From 40CM-4-68-19 sp036513415 (GTDB lineage: Bacteria; Myxococcota; Myxococcia; Myxococcales; 40CM-4-68-19), in contig DATBZA010000033.1 in assembly GCA_036513415.1 (NCBI GenBank), positions 1 to 64,000 on the forward strand: a stretch of 64,000 nucleotides of DNA. The letters are read 5' to 3'. Positions within the stretch are counted from its first letter, which is position 1; each line of letters starts with the position of its first letter. The notes below the pieces were generated by a model that worked only from the letters and a program-made list of their open reading frames with translations, made no database searches and was not told the origin of the DNA. Below, one piece after another: positions 1 to 8,401 of this stretch. The position numbers and the translations under genes are program-made.

Positions 1-1
1 C

Positions 2-1561
2 GAGCCCCTGCTCTTCGCGAGCTACGACACGCACGCCGGCCCCGACGACGTCGTCCCCGCCGGGCGCGACGCGATCGTCGACGTGGCGATCCGCCGCCAG
101 GACTTCGCGCCGCGCGCGGCCATCGCCGAGCTCACCTTCGACGTCTCCTTCGACGACGGCGCCTCGTGGACGGCGGCGCGCGTTGCAGCTCTCGGCGACG
201 GCCGCTTCCAGGCGACCTATCCCCAGCCGGCACTCGACGCGACGAATGGCTTCGCGTCGTTCCGCGTGACCGCCACCGACGCCGAGGGCAGCAAGCTCGA
301 GCAGACGATCACGCGCGCGTATCCGCTCGCGGTGCCCCCGCCTGCCCCCGGTGGTGGCGGCGGCGGCAAAGGCGGCCCTAAAGCGATCCGCCCCTGCACG
401 ACCGCGGTCCTCGCGCCGTACATGCAGTGCATGGCCATCATCAACCCCACCTCCGGTCTCGGCAGGCCGCCCCCGCCACCGCCGCCGCCGCAGCAGGGTT
501 ACGGCCCGGCGGACATCGCCAGCGCGTACAAGCTGCCCGCGGGCGCCGGCGCCGGCCGCACCGTTGCGATCGTCGACGCGTACGACAACCCGAATGTCGA
601 GGCCGACCTCGCCACGTACCGAGCCTTCTATGGCCTGCCGCCGTGCACGACCGCAAACGGCTGTTTACGGAAGGTGAACCAGCGCGGGCTGGAAGGTCCG
701 CTGCCGGCGCAGGATCCGGGTTGGGGCCTCGAGATCTCACTCGACCTCGACGCCGTCTCGGCGACCTGCCCGAGCTGCAGGATCCTGCTCGTCGAGGCCG
801 ACAGCCCTTCGATCTTCGACCTCGGCCCCGCCGTCGACACCGCCGTCGCGCTCGGGGCGGACGCCGTCTCCAACAGCTACGGCAGCCGCGGCGAGTTCTC
901 CGGCGAGCAGCTCTTCGAGCGCTACTTCAGGCACACCGGCGTGGCGATCACGGTCGCGTCGGGCGACTACGGGTACGGCAACGGGCGCATCCTCATCGGC
1001 AGCGTGAGCTATCCGGGCTCGTCACAGTTCGTGACCTCGGTCGGCGGCACGACGCTCGTCCGCGACGCCAGCGCGCGCGGCTGGACGGAGACCGCGTGGG
1101 CAGGCTCGACCAGCGGCTGCTCCGCGTACATCCGCAAGCCGGGCTGGCAGAAGGACCGGGTCTGCGACCTGCGCACCGTCGCCGACGTCGCCGCAGTCGC
1201 GGATCCGCAGACCGGGCTCGCCGTGTACGACACGTTCGGCTTCGAGGGATGGCTCGTGGTCGGCGGGACGAGCCTCAGCTCGCCGATCATCGCGAGCGTG
1301 TACGCGATGGCGGGGAACACTTCGTCGGTCCGCTACGGCGTGGGTCCGTACCGGGCGAGCTCTGCTTTGTTCGACGTGATCGGCGGCAGCAACGGCGCGT
1401 GCAGCGGGACGTACATGTGCAACGCCCTGCCCGGCTACGACGGACCGACGGGCCTCGGAACGCCCAACGGACTCGGCGCCTTCTCCAGCGAATGCGGGGA
1501 CCAACAGTCAGGGCAGTACGTACTCGAAAACGTACGCTGCGGCTCTGCGCGCGAAGAATAG
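2..1561 (+). CDS. S53-family (sedolisin-type) secreted serine peptidase, 5' end outside window
   Basis: The reading frame is open to the left edge, so the start is missing. The first ~100 codons resemble the C-terminal beta-rich domain seen after S8 subtilisin-like proteases (FDVSFDDGASW, then SFRVTATDAEGSK). A Gly-rich and a poly-Pro linker follow, then a sedolisin-like domain. Catalytic residues of S53 peptidases are visible: Glu (codon 731) and Asp (743) in GLEISLDLD, the oxyanion-hole Asp in SGDYG (965), and the nucleophile Ser in GGTSLSSP (1271). The end has the family's calcium-site-like YDGPTGLGTPNG. It probably acts outside the cell. The pairing of an S8-like tail with an S53 domain could be a true multidomain protease; only the missing upstream part can tell. 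Confidence 0.85.
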   Translation, partial: EPLLFASYDTHAGPDDVVPAGRDAIVDVAIRRQDFAPRAAIAELTFDVSFDDGASWTAARVAALGDGRFQATYPQPALDATNGFASFRVTATDAEGSKLEQTITRAYPLAVPPPAPGGGGGGKGGPKAIRPCTTAVLAPYMQCMAIINPTSGLGRPPPPPPPPQQGYGPADIASAYKLPAGAGAGRTVAIVDAYDNPNVEADLATYRAFYGLPPCTTANGCLRKVNQRGLEGPLPAQDPGWGLEISLDLDAVSATCPSCRILLVEADSPSIFDLGPAVDTAVALGADAVSNSYGSRGEFSGEQLFERYFRHTGVAITVASGDYGYGNGRILIGSVSYPGSSQFVTSVGGTTLVRDASARGWTETAWAGSTSGCSAYIRKPGWQKDRVCDLRTVADVAAVADPQTGLAVYDTFGFEGWLVVGGTSLSSPIIASVYAMAGNTSSVRYGVGPYRASSALFDVIGGSNGACSGTYMCNALPGYDGPTGLGTPNGLGAFSSECGDQQSGQYVLENVRCGSAREE

Positions 1562-1653
1562 CTCCTCGGCAGCAATGCCGGGCCTCCTGAATGTCAGACC
1601 CCTTGGTTGTAATCCGGGAACCGAATCGGACTCGGTGTCGGGAGGGCACGGCC

Positions 1654-2082
1654 ATGACGATCCTCGATTTCAAGAAACAGCGGGAGGCGCGCCGGCGCGC
1701 CGAGTGGGAGAGGTGGGAAGCGTGGCAAGAGCGCGAACTAGCGAAGGTGCGCCGCATACTCGACGAGTTGGACCCGATCGTCGATCTACTGCTCAAGCAG
1801 AAGAAGGTGCGCCGCCCGCGCTGCGAGGCGCCCGGCTGCTGGAACACGATCACGACTCTCCACCCGGTGCAGGGTCTCTCTTCCGACGATGCCCCGGCTC
1901 TGATCGCATTGTGCGCCCGGCATCTCGGTGCCGTGCGCAGCGGACGGCTCCGCGTGAACGCCGACGACGCTCACACGCTGTCATGGCAGTTGTGCGAACG
2001 CCCCGACGCTCCACCGAGCCTGCAGATCAGGTTGCCTCGGCGTAGAGCGCCGAGGACCGGTGCTCACCGCGGGGCCCAATGA
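1654..2082 (+). CDS. Small hypothetical protein with a Cys/His cluster
   Basis: The protein has 142 residues. The chosen ATG follows a GGGAGG ribosome site at 1640-1645, which is better than the upstream ATG at 1591. The N-terminus is a highly charged helix (KKQREARRRAEWERWEAWQ). The middle has C-x4-C and a later C-x2-H (RCEAPGC, then LCARH), which could bind zinc. No family is recognised. An overlapping frame is also open here, so coding status rests on the ribosome site and the ordered Cys/His pattern. Confidence 0.5.
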   Translation: MTILDFKKQREARRRAEWERWEAWQERELAKVRRILDELDPIVDLLLKQKKVRRPRCEAPGCWNTITTLHPVQGLSSDDAPALIALCARHLGAVRSGRLRVNADDAHTLSWQLCERPDAPPSLQIRLPRRRAPRTGAHRGAQ

Positions 2083-2085
2083 GCG

Positions 2086-2688
2086 CTAGGGCGGCACGCA
2101 GGAGTGCGACCCGCAAAAGTCGAAGAGCGAGCAGATGTCGATCGAGACCGGGCAGACGGGAACATCGAAGCTGTGCGTGTAAGCCTGGTTGTTGTCGAAA
2201 TGCACATCCATTGAGCCGCTGACTGTGGATGCGGTCACCAACGAGATGACGATGCTTCCGCCTGACATGTGCGTCGGGGAGCCGATGCCAGACGCGCAGA
2301 CCGCGTCGACCTGCGCTGCTGTGATGGTCGATTCCTTGAAGGTCCCGCTGGGCGGGTTCGGGAGCCAAGGATAGGTGCCCGGACCAGCAGGGGGAACGGT
2401 GCTCCCTCCGACGACGCCGGAAAGGGCGCCTGCGAGAAGAGTGGTCGATCCCGAGCCGGTGCCGCACAGCTTGGCCTGGGTCAGGACGTTGCAGGGATCG
2501 GCGCCGCTCGCGAGATCGATGAGGATGCCGGAGATCGCGGTGGGACCGACGAATGGGATGTTGTTGCAGGTCGCGGGCGAAAGGATGACTGCCGCTCCGT
2601 TCGTCGGTGTAAAGCCGCCGAACAGTGGCGTGGTCGACCCACAAGCGGCGAGCGAGATCAAGAAGATCGCTGGAGCGCGGCTCTTCAT
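2086..2688 (-). CDS. Putative outer-membrane lipoprotein, unknown function
   Basis: The protein has 200 residues and a lipoprotein signal: a basic start (MKSRA), a hydrophobic core and the lipobox LAAC, giving a lipidated Cys at residue 16. The mature part is Gly/Ser/Thr-rich with several cysteines, including a C-terminal cluster (CSLFDFCGSHSC) that may form disulphides. An AAGGAGG ribosome site precedes the ATG. No enzymatic motif is visible. It is transcribed away from the PilT-like gene, and the roughly 125 bp between them would carry both promoters. Confidence 0.7.
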   Translation of the reverse strand: MKSRAPAIFLISLAACGSTTPLFGGFTPTNGAAVILSPATCNNIPFVGPTAISGILIDLASGADPCNVLTQAKLCGTGSGSTTLLAGALSGVVGGSTVPPAGPGTYPWLPNPPSGTFKESTITAAQVDAVCASGIGSPTHMSGGSIVISLVTASTVSGSMDVHFDNNQAYTHSFDVPVCPVSIDICSLFDFCGSHSCVPP

Positions 2689-2814
2689 CGGCCTCCTTTT
2701 CGCCGCTGCATCTCGATGAGCCTAGCAGAGCTTGTCTGTGCGCCAACTTTGGCGCGGCGTTCGGCTCGATATGGTCGCCCACTCGACATGGCGCCGCGAT
2801 TTCGATGCGGTTAG

Positions 2815-3990
2815 ATGGCTCGCGTGAGACTCGCCGCCCTCATCGCCGCAGGCCGCTCGGCGCAGGCCAGCGATCTCCATCTCGAATCCGGTCTGCCCGC
2901 CTGCCTGCGCGTGCGCGGCCAGCTCAGGAACGTGGGCGAGCCGATCCCCGGCGCCGAGCTGCTCGCGATGGCGCGCGAGCTGGTCGGCGAGGAGCGCTGG
3001 CCGGAGTTCCTTGAGAGGCGCTCGTGCGATCTTTCCCGAACAGTAGCGGGCGCACGTCTGCGCATCAACGTGCTCTGCACCTCGCGCGGCGTAGGCCTCG
3101 CTGTCCGCTTTCTCGCCTCCTTCAAGGCGTCGCTGGCGAATCTGAACCTGCACCCCGATCTCCTGCGCCTTGCACAGTCCCAGACCGGCCTCGTCATCGT
3201 CAGCGGTCCGACCGGGTCCGGGAAAACGAGCACGCTGGCGGCGCTGATCCAGGAGATCAACGCGCGCGAACGGCGCCACATCGTCACGCTGGAGGCGCCC
3301 ATCGAGTACGCGCTCCTGCCGCGGCAGGCGTTCATTCGCCAGCGGGAGGTGGGCCGCGACACTCCGAGCTTCGAGCAGGGTCTCTACGATGCGCTGCGCG
3401 AGGATCCGGACGTGCTCATGGTCGGGGAGCTGCGAGATCCGCAGACCATGCGCCTCACACTCAATGCCGCGGAGACCGGCCACCTGGTCCTGACCACGCT
3501 GCACTCCGCCACCTGCGCCGAGGCGTTGCAGCGCATCGTCAGCGCTTTTCCCGCCGAGATCCAGAGCGGCATCTGCGCCCAGCTCGCCGACTGCCTGGTC
3601 GGAGTGGTGTGCCAGCGCATGCGCTTCATCGAGTCGCGCGGCCTGCGCGCGCCCGAATGCGAGGTGCTCCTGGCCACGCAGTCGGTCAAGGCCGTCGTGC
3701 GTCAGGGGCAGTTCTTCAAGCTCCAGACGGCCCTGGAAACTGGCGGCAACGACGGCCTCTTCACCTTCGCGCGCTACCGCGATTGGATGGAGAAGCGTAC
3801 CGACTGGCAGACTGCCACGCCCGATACGGGATCTGACGAGGTGCCTCCCGCAGAGGACCATCTGCCGCCACCGCGAAAAGCGGCGCGCGCCAAGGGAGCA
3901 GGAGCCGCGGTCGGTAGCGACGGCGAGGTGGAGATTGGCCCCATCGACGAGGATCTCACTCGCATCTTGTCCGAGCTGGAAGACAAGTAG
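2815..3990 (+). CDS. PilT-like type IV pilus retraction ATPase
   Basis: The protein has 391 residues and belongs to the secretion/pilus ATPases. These act as cytoplasmic hexamers and power pilus retraction. Residues 1-110 match the PilT N-terminal domain (DLHLESG). Walker A is GPTGSGKTS at 131-139, the Asp box is LEAPIEY at 159-165, Walker B is DVLMVGELRD at 199-208, and the His box is TGHLVLTTLHS at 221-231. The final ~50 residues are an Ala/Lys-rich tail ending in an acidic helix, longer than in typical PilT. No other pilus genes are nearby, so it may be an extra PilT paralogue with a modified role. No good ribosome site is seen before the ATG. Confidence 0.87.
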   Translation: MARVRLAALIAAGRSAQASDLHLESGLPACLRVRGQLRNVGEPIPGAELLAMARELVGEERWPEFLERRSCDLSRTVAGARLRINVLCTSRGVGLAVRFLASFKASLANLNLHPDLLRLAQSQTGLVIVSGPTGSGKTSTLAALIQEINARERRHIVTLEAPIEYALLPRQAFIRQREVGRDTPSFEQGLYDALREDPDVLMVGELRDPQTMRLTLNAAETGHLVLTTLHSATCAEALQRIVSAFPAEIQSGICAQLADCLVGVVCQRMRFIESRGLRAPECEVLLATQSVKAVVRQGQFFKLQTALETGGNDGLFTFARYRDWMEKRTDWQTATPDTGSDEVPPAEDHLPPPRKAARAKGAGAAVGSDGEVEIGPIDEDLTRILSELEDK

Positions 3991-4089
3991 GTCCGCCTCC
4001 GAGATGTGGTCCAGGGGCCGACTGACGTCCGATCTCGGGCATGCAGATCCTTTTCGCCGGCGATGCGTTCGGCGGCGAGGAGGTTCGCC

Positions 4090-5010
4090 ATGTGGCTTCT
4101 TGCCCTGCTCGCGCTCGCGCATCAACCCGCGCGGCCCGGAAGCGTCACCCCGATCCCCACCGCCGGCCTCTCCGCCGCGCCTTTCACGACAAAGGACGGC
4201 AAGAAAGGCTGGCGCATCACCCTCCCCGGCGGGCGCGCGCTGGCCACACCCGCCGTGACGGACGGCACCGTTTTCATCGGCGGCGGGTTTGGTGGCCACG
4301 AGTTCTACGCCTTCGACGCCGAGAGCGGAAAGCCGCGCTGGGCCATCCGCGTGAGCGATGACGGCCCCACCGCCGCGGTCGTGGCCGAGGGCCGCGTCGT
4401 CTTCAACACCGAGTCGTGCACCATCTTTGTCGTCGATGCGCGCACCGGCCGCGAAGTCTGGTCGCGCTGGCTCGGCGACCCCTTGATGAGCCAGCCGGCC
4501 GTCGCCGGCGGCACCGTATTCATGGCCTACCCGAGCGCGGGCGGACATCGGCTGATCGCGCTCTCGCTCGAGGACGGCAAGACGCGATGGGAGGCGCCCA
4601 TCAAGGGCGACATCGTCTCCGCACCGGTGATCGAAAAGGACGGGGTCTACCTCGCCACCAACGACGGCACCGTCTACAAGTTCCAGCGCGAGAGCGGCAA
4701 GCTGCTCTGGAAGGAGGGGATGCACGCCACCAGCGCGCCCTTCATCGACGAGAAGGGCGAGGTGCACGTCGCGCGCGGCGAGGCGCGTGGCGCTGAGCGG
4801 TACGAGGCGCTGCAGCGGCTGAGCGGGGCGTCGGGCGCGGCGGTGGGCGCGCCGCGTGCGCGCAAGAAGGCCGAGTACCTCGAGCCCGAGGTGCAGCGGC
4901 ACAGCGCGTACGCGAGCCAGAACGCAAAAGAGGACTCGTCGGTCGGCTTCGGCGGCGGCGCGCCCGCGGCGGCCGCAGCGCCGGCCGCGGAGGCGAACCT
5001 CGGTCAGTGA
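4090..5010 (+). CDS. Secreted PQQ-like beta-propeller repeat protein
   Basis: The protein has 306 residues. The ATG at 4090 follows GAGGAGG (4077-4083) with a 6-base gap and opens a short signal peptide (MWLLALLALAHQPA). After it come about five beta-propeller blades of the PQQ/BamB type, recognisable as repeated A-x-D-x-x-[ST]-G-x-x-x-W units: FDAESGKPRWAI, VDARTGREVW, LSLEDGKTRWEA, FQRESGKLLWKEG. Full propellers of this class have seven or eight blades, so this one is short. It ends in a low-complexity Ala/Gly-rich tail. It is probably a periplasmic binding or scaffold protein. A BamB role is unlikely, since no der or bam neighbours are present. Confidence 0.7.
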   Translation: MWLLALLALAHQPARPGSVTPIPTAGLSAAPFTTKDGKKGWRITLPGGRALATPAVTDGTVFIGGGFGGHEFYAFDAESGKPRWAIRVSDDGPTAAVVAEGRVVFNTESCTIFVVDARTGREVWSRWLGDPLMSQPAVAGGTVFMAYPSAGGHRLIALSLEDGKTRWEAPIKGDIVSAPVIEKDGVYLATNDGTVYKFQRESGKLLWKEGMHATSAPFIDEKGEVHVARGEARGAERYEALQRLSGASGAAVGAPRARKKAEYLEPEVQRHSAYASQNAKEDSSVGFGGGAPAAAAAPAAEANLGQ

Positions 5011-5304
5011 TCGTCGGCAACCAGACCTGGCAGGGCGACTTCCAGGGCATGTCCGGCACCGTTCAGCTGCAACCCGGCTACTACGGGAACCTCGAGCGCT
5101 ACCCCTTCCAACAATCCCGCGCGCGGCGGGCTCAGTTGGATCGGGCAGGGACGCGGATGCAACACGCTCACCGGTTGGTTCGTCGTCGACAGCGTGACGT
5201 ACAACAGCGCGACCCTTAGCGCGATCGACTTGCGCTTCGAGCAACATTGCGAAGGCGGCGTCCCCGCGCTCCACGGCCAGCTCCACTGGACTGCCGGTCC
5301 CTGA
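5007..5304 (+). pseudogene. Frameshifted remnant of a myxobacterial-type secreted protein
   Basis: The GTG overlaps the TGA of the propeller gene and opens a frame reading IVGNQTWQGDFQGM and GYYGNLERYPF. After a single extra C near 5108 the coding sense continues in the next frame with GRGCNTLTGWFVVDSVTY and then IDLRFEQHCEGG, up to a TGA at 5302-5304. From memory these two halves are contiguous in a family of short myxobacterial lipoprotein or exported domains. The N-terminal third and signal peptide are absent. I read it as a truncated, frameshifted copy; a sequencing insertion would explain the frameshift but not the missing start. Confidence 0.55.
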
Positions 5305-5343
5305 CGGCGCCGCGCGCCACCGGCCGACGCGCCGAACCGCTGT

Positions 5344-5739
5344 CTACGCCCAGTTCTCCACGCGCAGACCCGCGATCCTGCCGAACTCTCGCTCATTGTT
5401 CGAGACGAGGATCAGCTTCCGCCCGAGCGCCTGCGCGGCGATCAACGTGTCGAGCGGCCCGATAGGCGTGCCCGCGCGCTCCAGCTTCGCGCGGACGTTC
5501 GCATAGGAGGTGGCATCGCTCGAGGTGAACTCGACGATCGCCAGAGGCCGGAGGAAATTCTCGACGAGGCGCAGGGTCTTCGCTGGCGAAGTGCTCTTCG
5601 CCGCGCCCGTACGCAGCTCGGCCTTGCTAATGATGCTGATTGCGACATCTGCACGACTCCGCGAAAGCATCCGCTCCAACACGGCCGCTCTCTGCTTCAG
5701 GGCATAGATGCAGGTATCGGTATCGAGCAGGTACTTCAC
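5344..5739 (-). CDS. vapC: VapC-type PIN-domain ribonuclease toxin
   Basis: The protein has 131 residues, the normal length for VapC. PIN-domain acidic residues are in place: Asp in LLDTDTCIY near the start, Glu in SKAELRTG, Asp in GPLDTLIAAQA, and the C-terminal Asn in VSNNEREFGRI. These coordinate Mg2+ for RNA cleavage, often of tRNA in this family. The start is GTG and overlaps the stop of the antitoxin gene by four bases (GTGA), so the pair is translationally coupled. All key residues are intact, so it is likely functional and neutralised by the upstream partner. Confidence 0.88.
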   Translation of the reverse strand: MKYLLDTDTCIYALKQRAAVLERMLSRSRADVAISIISKAELRTGAAKSTSPAKTLRLVENFLRPLAIVEFTSSDATSYANVRAKLERAGTPIGPLDTLIAAQALGRKLILVSNNEREFGRIAGLRVENWA

Positions 5740-5975
5740 TCGAGCTCTTCTCGTTCCTCGGCTTCACCCTGCGGGGGCCTGCTGAAGTCCTCCGGCGCCC
5801 CGGCGAAGGACTCGACGTATCCTTCGGGCCACTCGTCGGCAGGTTCCAGAACGAGCGCATTTCCCTCGCGCCGGACGAGCACGGTATCGACATCGAAGCG
5901 GAACTCCTTCGGCAGCCGAACGGCCTGGCTCCGACCTGTCCAGAACACCTTGGCTCGCTTCGTTTTCTTCGCCAT
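5736..5975 (-). CDS. vapB: VapB-type AbrB/SpoVT-fold antitoxin
   Basis: The protein has 79 residues. The N-terminal half has the swapped-hairpin AbrB pattern (AKVFWTGRSQAVRLPKEFRF), which binds operator DNA as a dimer. The acidic C-terminal tail (PPQGEAEEREELE) would wrap the toxin. The first ATG in frame is at 5975; a TTG at 5987 would lie inside the operator and is less likely. No Shine-Dalgarno sequence precedes the ATG, which suggests a leaderless or nearly leaderless message. It is first in the two-gene operon with vapC. Confidence 0.85.
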   Translation of the reverse strand: MAKKTKRAKVFWTGRSQAVRLPKEFRFDVDTVLVRREGNALVLEPADEWPEGYVESFAGAPEDFSRPPQGEAEEREELE

Positions 5976-5977
5976 GA

Positions 5978-5996
5978 TATGTATCAATGATACATA
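5978..5996. promoter_or_regulatory. VapBC operator palindrome
   Basis: Perfect inverted repeat TATGTATC-AAT-GATACATA, ending two bases before the vapB start codon. AT-rich palindromes at this place are the standard sites for VapB/VapBC autorepression. The repeat probably overlaps the -10 region and transcription start. Confidence 0.75.
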
Positions 5997-6131
5997 CCGT
6001 ACCCTGGCGCGTCAACCTGTTGCCCCTGCGAGCCGCGCGGCGAATCGGCGCGGCCGAAGAATGCGAATGATTCTAGGGTATTGCGTCTACTCGGCGGAGG
6101 CGATGTCGGACCCGACAGCCAAGCTGGCAAC

Positions 6132-6545
6132 ATGGAGAGCAAGGAATCCCGCGAGCTCGTTGCCCCCGCGATACCGAAACGCATGTCCGACACGATCCTG
6201 GAGTACGCCCGGCCGATGATCGAACGGCTGCCGGACGACCACACGTTCGAGGAGTTGCGGGCGACGCTGGTGTTTGCGGCGGTCGTCTGGAACGTCGTCC
6301 TCGTCCCGGACATCCACAAGGCCGTCGCATACCTGAGCACGAAGATGCCGCCGCGGCTGCGAGTATCACCGCCGAAAGGACTGGCCGTGATCCGCAGGTT
6401 GCTCACACGGAAGGATCGTCACTTCAGCTCGGACGAACACTTCGTCGCTGCAATCGACGTTCATCGCGTGGACGGCAAGGCGCAGGTCACCGCGTTCGGC
6501 GTCTGCCCAGAGGCTTGGTGCTGCGGCCCGCAAGCAAGAGCGTGA
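6132..6545 (+). CDS. Hypothetical protein of 137 residues
   Basis: No family is recognised. The sequence is a mix of amphipathic helices (MSDTILEYARPMIERLPDDHTFEELRATL is split by PDD) and a C-terminal segment with two close cysteines (FGVCPEAWCCGP). A hydrophobic stretch, TLVFAAVVWNVVLVPDI, is too polar at its ends to be a confident membrane segment. The start is the ATG at 6132; a GTG or ATG further up is possible, and no ribosome site is obvious. It lies between the VapBC operator and the TetR gene, and its job cannot be guessed from context. Confidence 0.5.
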   Translation: MESKESRELVAPAIPKRMSDTILEYARPMIERLPDDHTFEELRATLVFAAVVWNVVLVPDIHKAVAYLSTKMPPRLRVSPPKGLAVIRRLLTRKDRHFSSDEHFVAAIDVHRVDGKAQVTAFGVCPEAWCCGPQARA

Positions 6546-6587
6546 CTCGCCCGCGAATCCTTTTCGGGTGACGTCGCGTCATACCTA

Positions 6588-6619
6588 TGTTAGTCTACTT
6601 AACGCTGTTACCTACTAGA
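6588..6619. promoter_or_regulatory. Imperfect direct repeats upstream of the TetR/exporter operon
   Basis: TGTTAGTCTACTTA at 6588 and TGTTACCTACTAGA at 6606 are related 14-mers about 18 bp apart, just before the ribosome site of the TetR gene. They are possible autoregulatory half-sites or promoter elements. The match is modest and could be chance. Confidence 0.3.
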
Positions 6620-6638
6620 CCAGCGTTCAGGAGGCTGC

Positions 6639-7256
6639 GTGGGTTCTGCGGAGCGCAGGCACAGGGAGAAGACGGAGCTGCGCGAGAAGATCCTCGCCAC
6701 CGCCCGGGAGATGTTCGCGAGCGAAGGCGTAGAGGCGGTCACCATGCGCAAGATCGCCGACCGCATCGAGTACTCCGCCACCGCCATCTACCAGTACTTC
6801 CCGGACAAGGAAGCGCTGCTTCGCGAGATCTGCGAACGCGACTTCACCGCGCTGGCCCAGCAGTCGCTGCGCGTCGCGCGCGAGCCCGATCCGGTGGAGC
6901 GGCTGCGCAAGCTGGGCCGTGCCTACGTGGAATTCGCCCTGGCGCATCCGAGCAGCTACCGACTGATGTTCATGACTCCCAAAGCCGCCGAGCCGAACCT
7001 GGAACGCCAGGGCGTCCCCGAGCGCGACGCGTACGCGCTCCTCCGCTCGGTGGTGCAGGAATGCATCGAGCAGGGACGCCTCGACAAGAAGTCCTGGGAC
7101 GCGGAGCTGGTTGCGCAGACGCTCTGGGCGGGGGTGCACGGCCTCTGCGCTCTGGAGATCACGTTGGCCTGCGACAAATGGGTCCCCTGGCGATCCATCA
7201 AGGCCCGGTCGAACCACCTGCTCGACACCTTGCTCCACGGAATCCTGCCCCGCTGA
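6639..7256 (+). CDS. TetR/AcrR-family transcriptional regulator of the adjacent exporter
   Basis: The protein has 205 residues. The GTG start follows AGGAGG (6629-6634). The N-terminal helix-turn-helix is typical (EAVTMRKIADRIEYSATAIY, then QYFPDKEALL). The C-terminal ligand domain contains the AHPSSYRLMFM-type stretch found in a TetR C-terminal subgroup. It stands directly ahead of the permease gene (8-base gap), so it is probably co-transcribed with, and controls, the efflux operon that follows. The inducing ligand is unknown. Confidence 0.88.
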   Translation: MGSAERRHREKTELREKILATAREMFASEGVEAVTMRKIADRIEYSATAIYQYFPDKEALLREICERDFTALAQQSLRVAREPDPVERLRKLGRAYVEFALAHPSSYRLMFMTPKAAEPNLERQGVPERDAYALLRSVVQECIEQGRLDKKSWDAELVAQTLWAGVHGLCALEITLACDKWVPWRSIKARSNHLLDTLLHGILPR

Positions 7257-7264
7257 GGCGCGCC

Positions 7265-8392
7265 ATGGTCGATCTCGCTCTCAAGACGCTCCTGCACGAC
7301 CGCACCCGGTTCGCCATCACCGTCGCCGGCGTGGCCTTCGCGGTGCTCCTGGTGCTGTTCCAGGTTGGCTTGTTCCTCGGCCTGCTCGACAACGCCTCGG
7401 TCACCATCGAGCACATCGACGCCGACCTCTGGGTCACCTCGAAGAACACTCCCAACGTGGACTTCAGCCATGCCTTTCCGGAGTCGCGCGTCGAGCGCGT
7501 CCGCTCGATTCCCGGTATCGAGCGCGCCGACAACCTGATCGTCAGCTTCCTCAACATCGACCTGCCCAGCGGCGCGCAGGAGGGAATCATCGCTTATGCG
7601 CTGGAAGACTTCTCGCGCTGGGGCATTCCCTGGGGGAGATGGGAGGGCGAGCTCTCCGACCTGCGCCGGGGCGATTACCTCTTCCTCGACGAGAGCGCGA
7701 CGAAGCGTTTCGGCCCCTTCGAGGTCGGCGAGTACCGGGAAGTGAACCGCGAGCGGCTCCGCATCATCGGGCGCACGCGCGAGGCGAAAAGCTTCACCAC
7801 CACCCCGATGGCATTCATGGACTTCCGCCTCGCGCAGCGCCTGAACGGGCAGACGTTGCGCGGCAACACTACCTACATCCTCGTCAAGCTCGCCCCCGGA
7901 GCGGACGCAAATGCCGTCACCGGCGAGATCCGCCGGCGCCTGCCCTACAACGATGTGCACACGCGCGCGGCGTGGGCCTCCAAGTCGCGCAGCTACTGGG
8001 TGACGAACACCGGCCTGGGGTTCAACCTTTTCATCACCGTCTTCCTCGGCTGCCTGGTCGGCATCGTGGTCGTGGCCCAGACGCTCTACACCTCGACGAT
8101 GGAGCACCTGAAGGAGTTCGGCACGGTCAAGGCGATCGGCGGCACCAACCGGGACATCTACACCATCCTCACCCGGCAGGCGGGCGTCTCGGCGCTGATC
8201 GGGTACGTGCTCGGGGCGATCCCCGCGTTGCTCATCCGGCCCGTCGTCGCCGGCGCGGGCCTGAAGCTCATCCTGCAGCCTTCGTTCATGGCGGCGGTGC
8301 TGGTGGGCACCCTGGTGTTCTGCGTCGCCGCCTCGTTGCTCTCGTTCACCAAGGTGGCCCGGATCGATCCTGGCCTGGTCTTCCGCGGATAG
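7265..8392 (+). CDS. ABC exporter permease, DevC/MacB (FtsX-fold) type
   Basis: The protein has 375 residues with one N-terminal membrane helix (FAITVAGVAFAVLLVLFQVG), a large extracytoplasmic domain, then three C-terminal helices, the layout of FtsX/MacB/DevC permeases. The loop ILTRQAGVSALIGY, after the MEHLKEFGTVKAIG coupling segment, is typical. Permease, ATPase and membrane fusion protein occur in the order DevC-DevA-DevB. The complex likely pumps a lipid, peptide or drug from the inner membrane or periplasm outwards. No outer-membrane TolC partner gene is adjacent. Confidence 0.85.
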   Translation: MVDLALKTLLHDRTRFAITVAGVAFAVLLVLFQVGLFLGLLDNASVTIEHIDADLWVTSKNTPNVDFSHAFPESRVERVRSIPGIERADNLIVSFLNIDLPSGAQEGIIAYALEDFSRWGIPWGRWEGELSDLRRGDYLFLDESATKRFGPFEVGEYREVNRERLRIIGRTREAKSFTTTPMAFMDFRLAQRLNGQTLRGNTTYILVKLAPGADANAVTGEIRRRLPYNDVHTRAAWASKSRSYWVTNTGLGFNLFITVFLGCLVGIVVVAQTLYTSTMEHLKEFGTVKAIGGTNRDIYTILTRQAGVSALIGYVLGAIPALLIRPVVAGAGLKLILQPSFMAAVLVGTLVFCVAASLLSFTKVARIDPGLVFRG

Positions 8393-8401
8393 GACACTCC
8401 C

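Noticed and set aside
2722..5286. Long minus-strand open frame (854 codons)
   Set aside because: It is antisense to the PilT-like and propeller genes, low in hydrophobic order and typical of GC-rich shadow frames.
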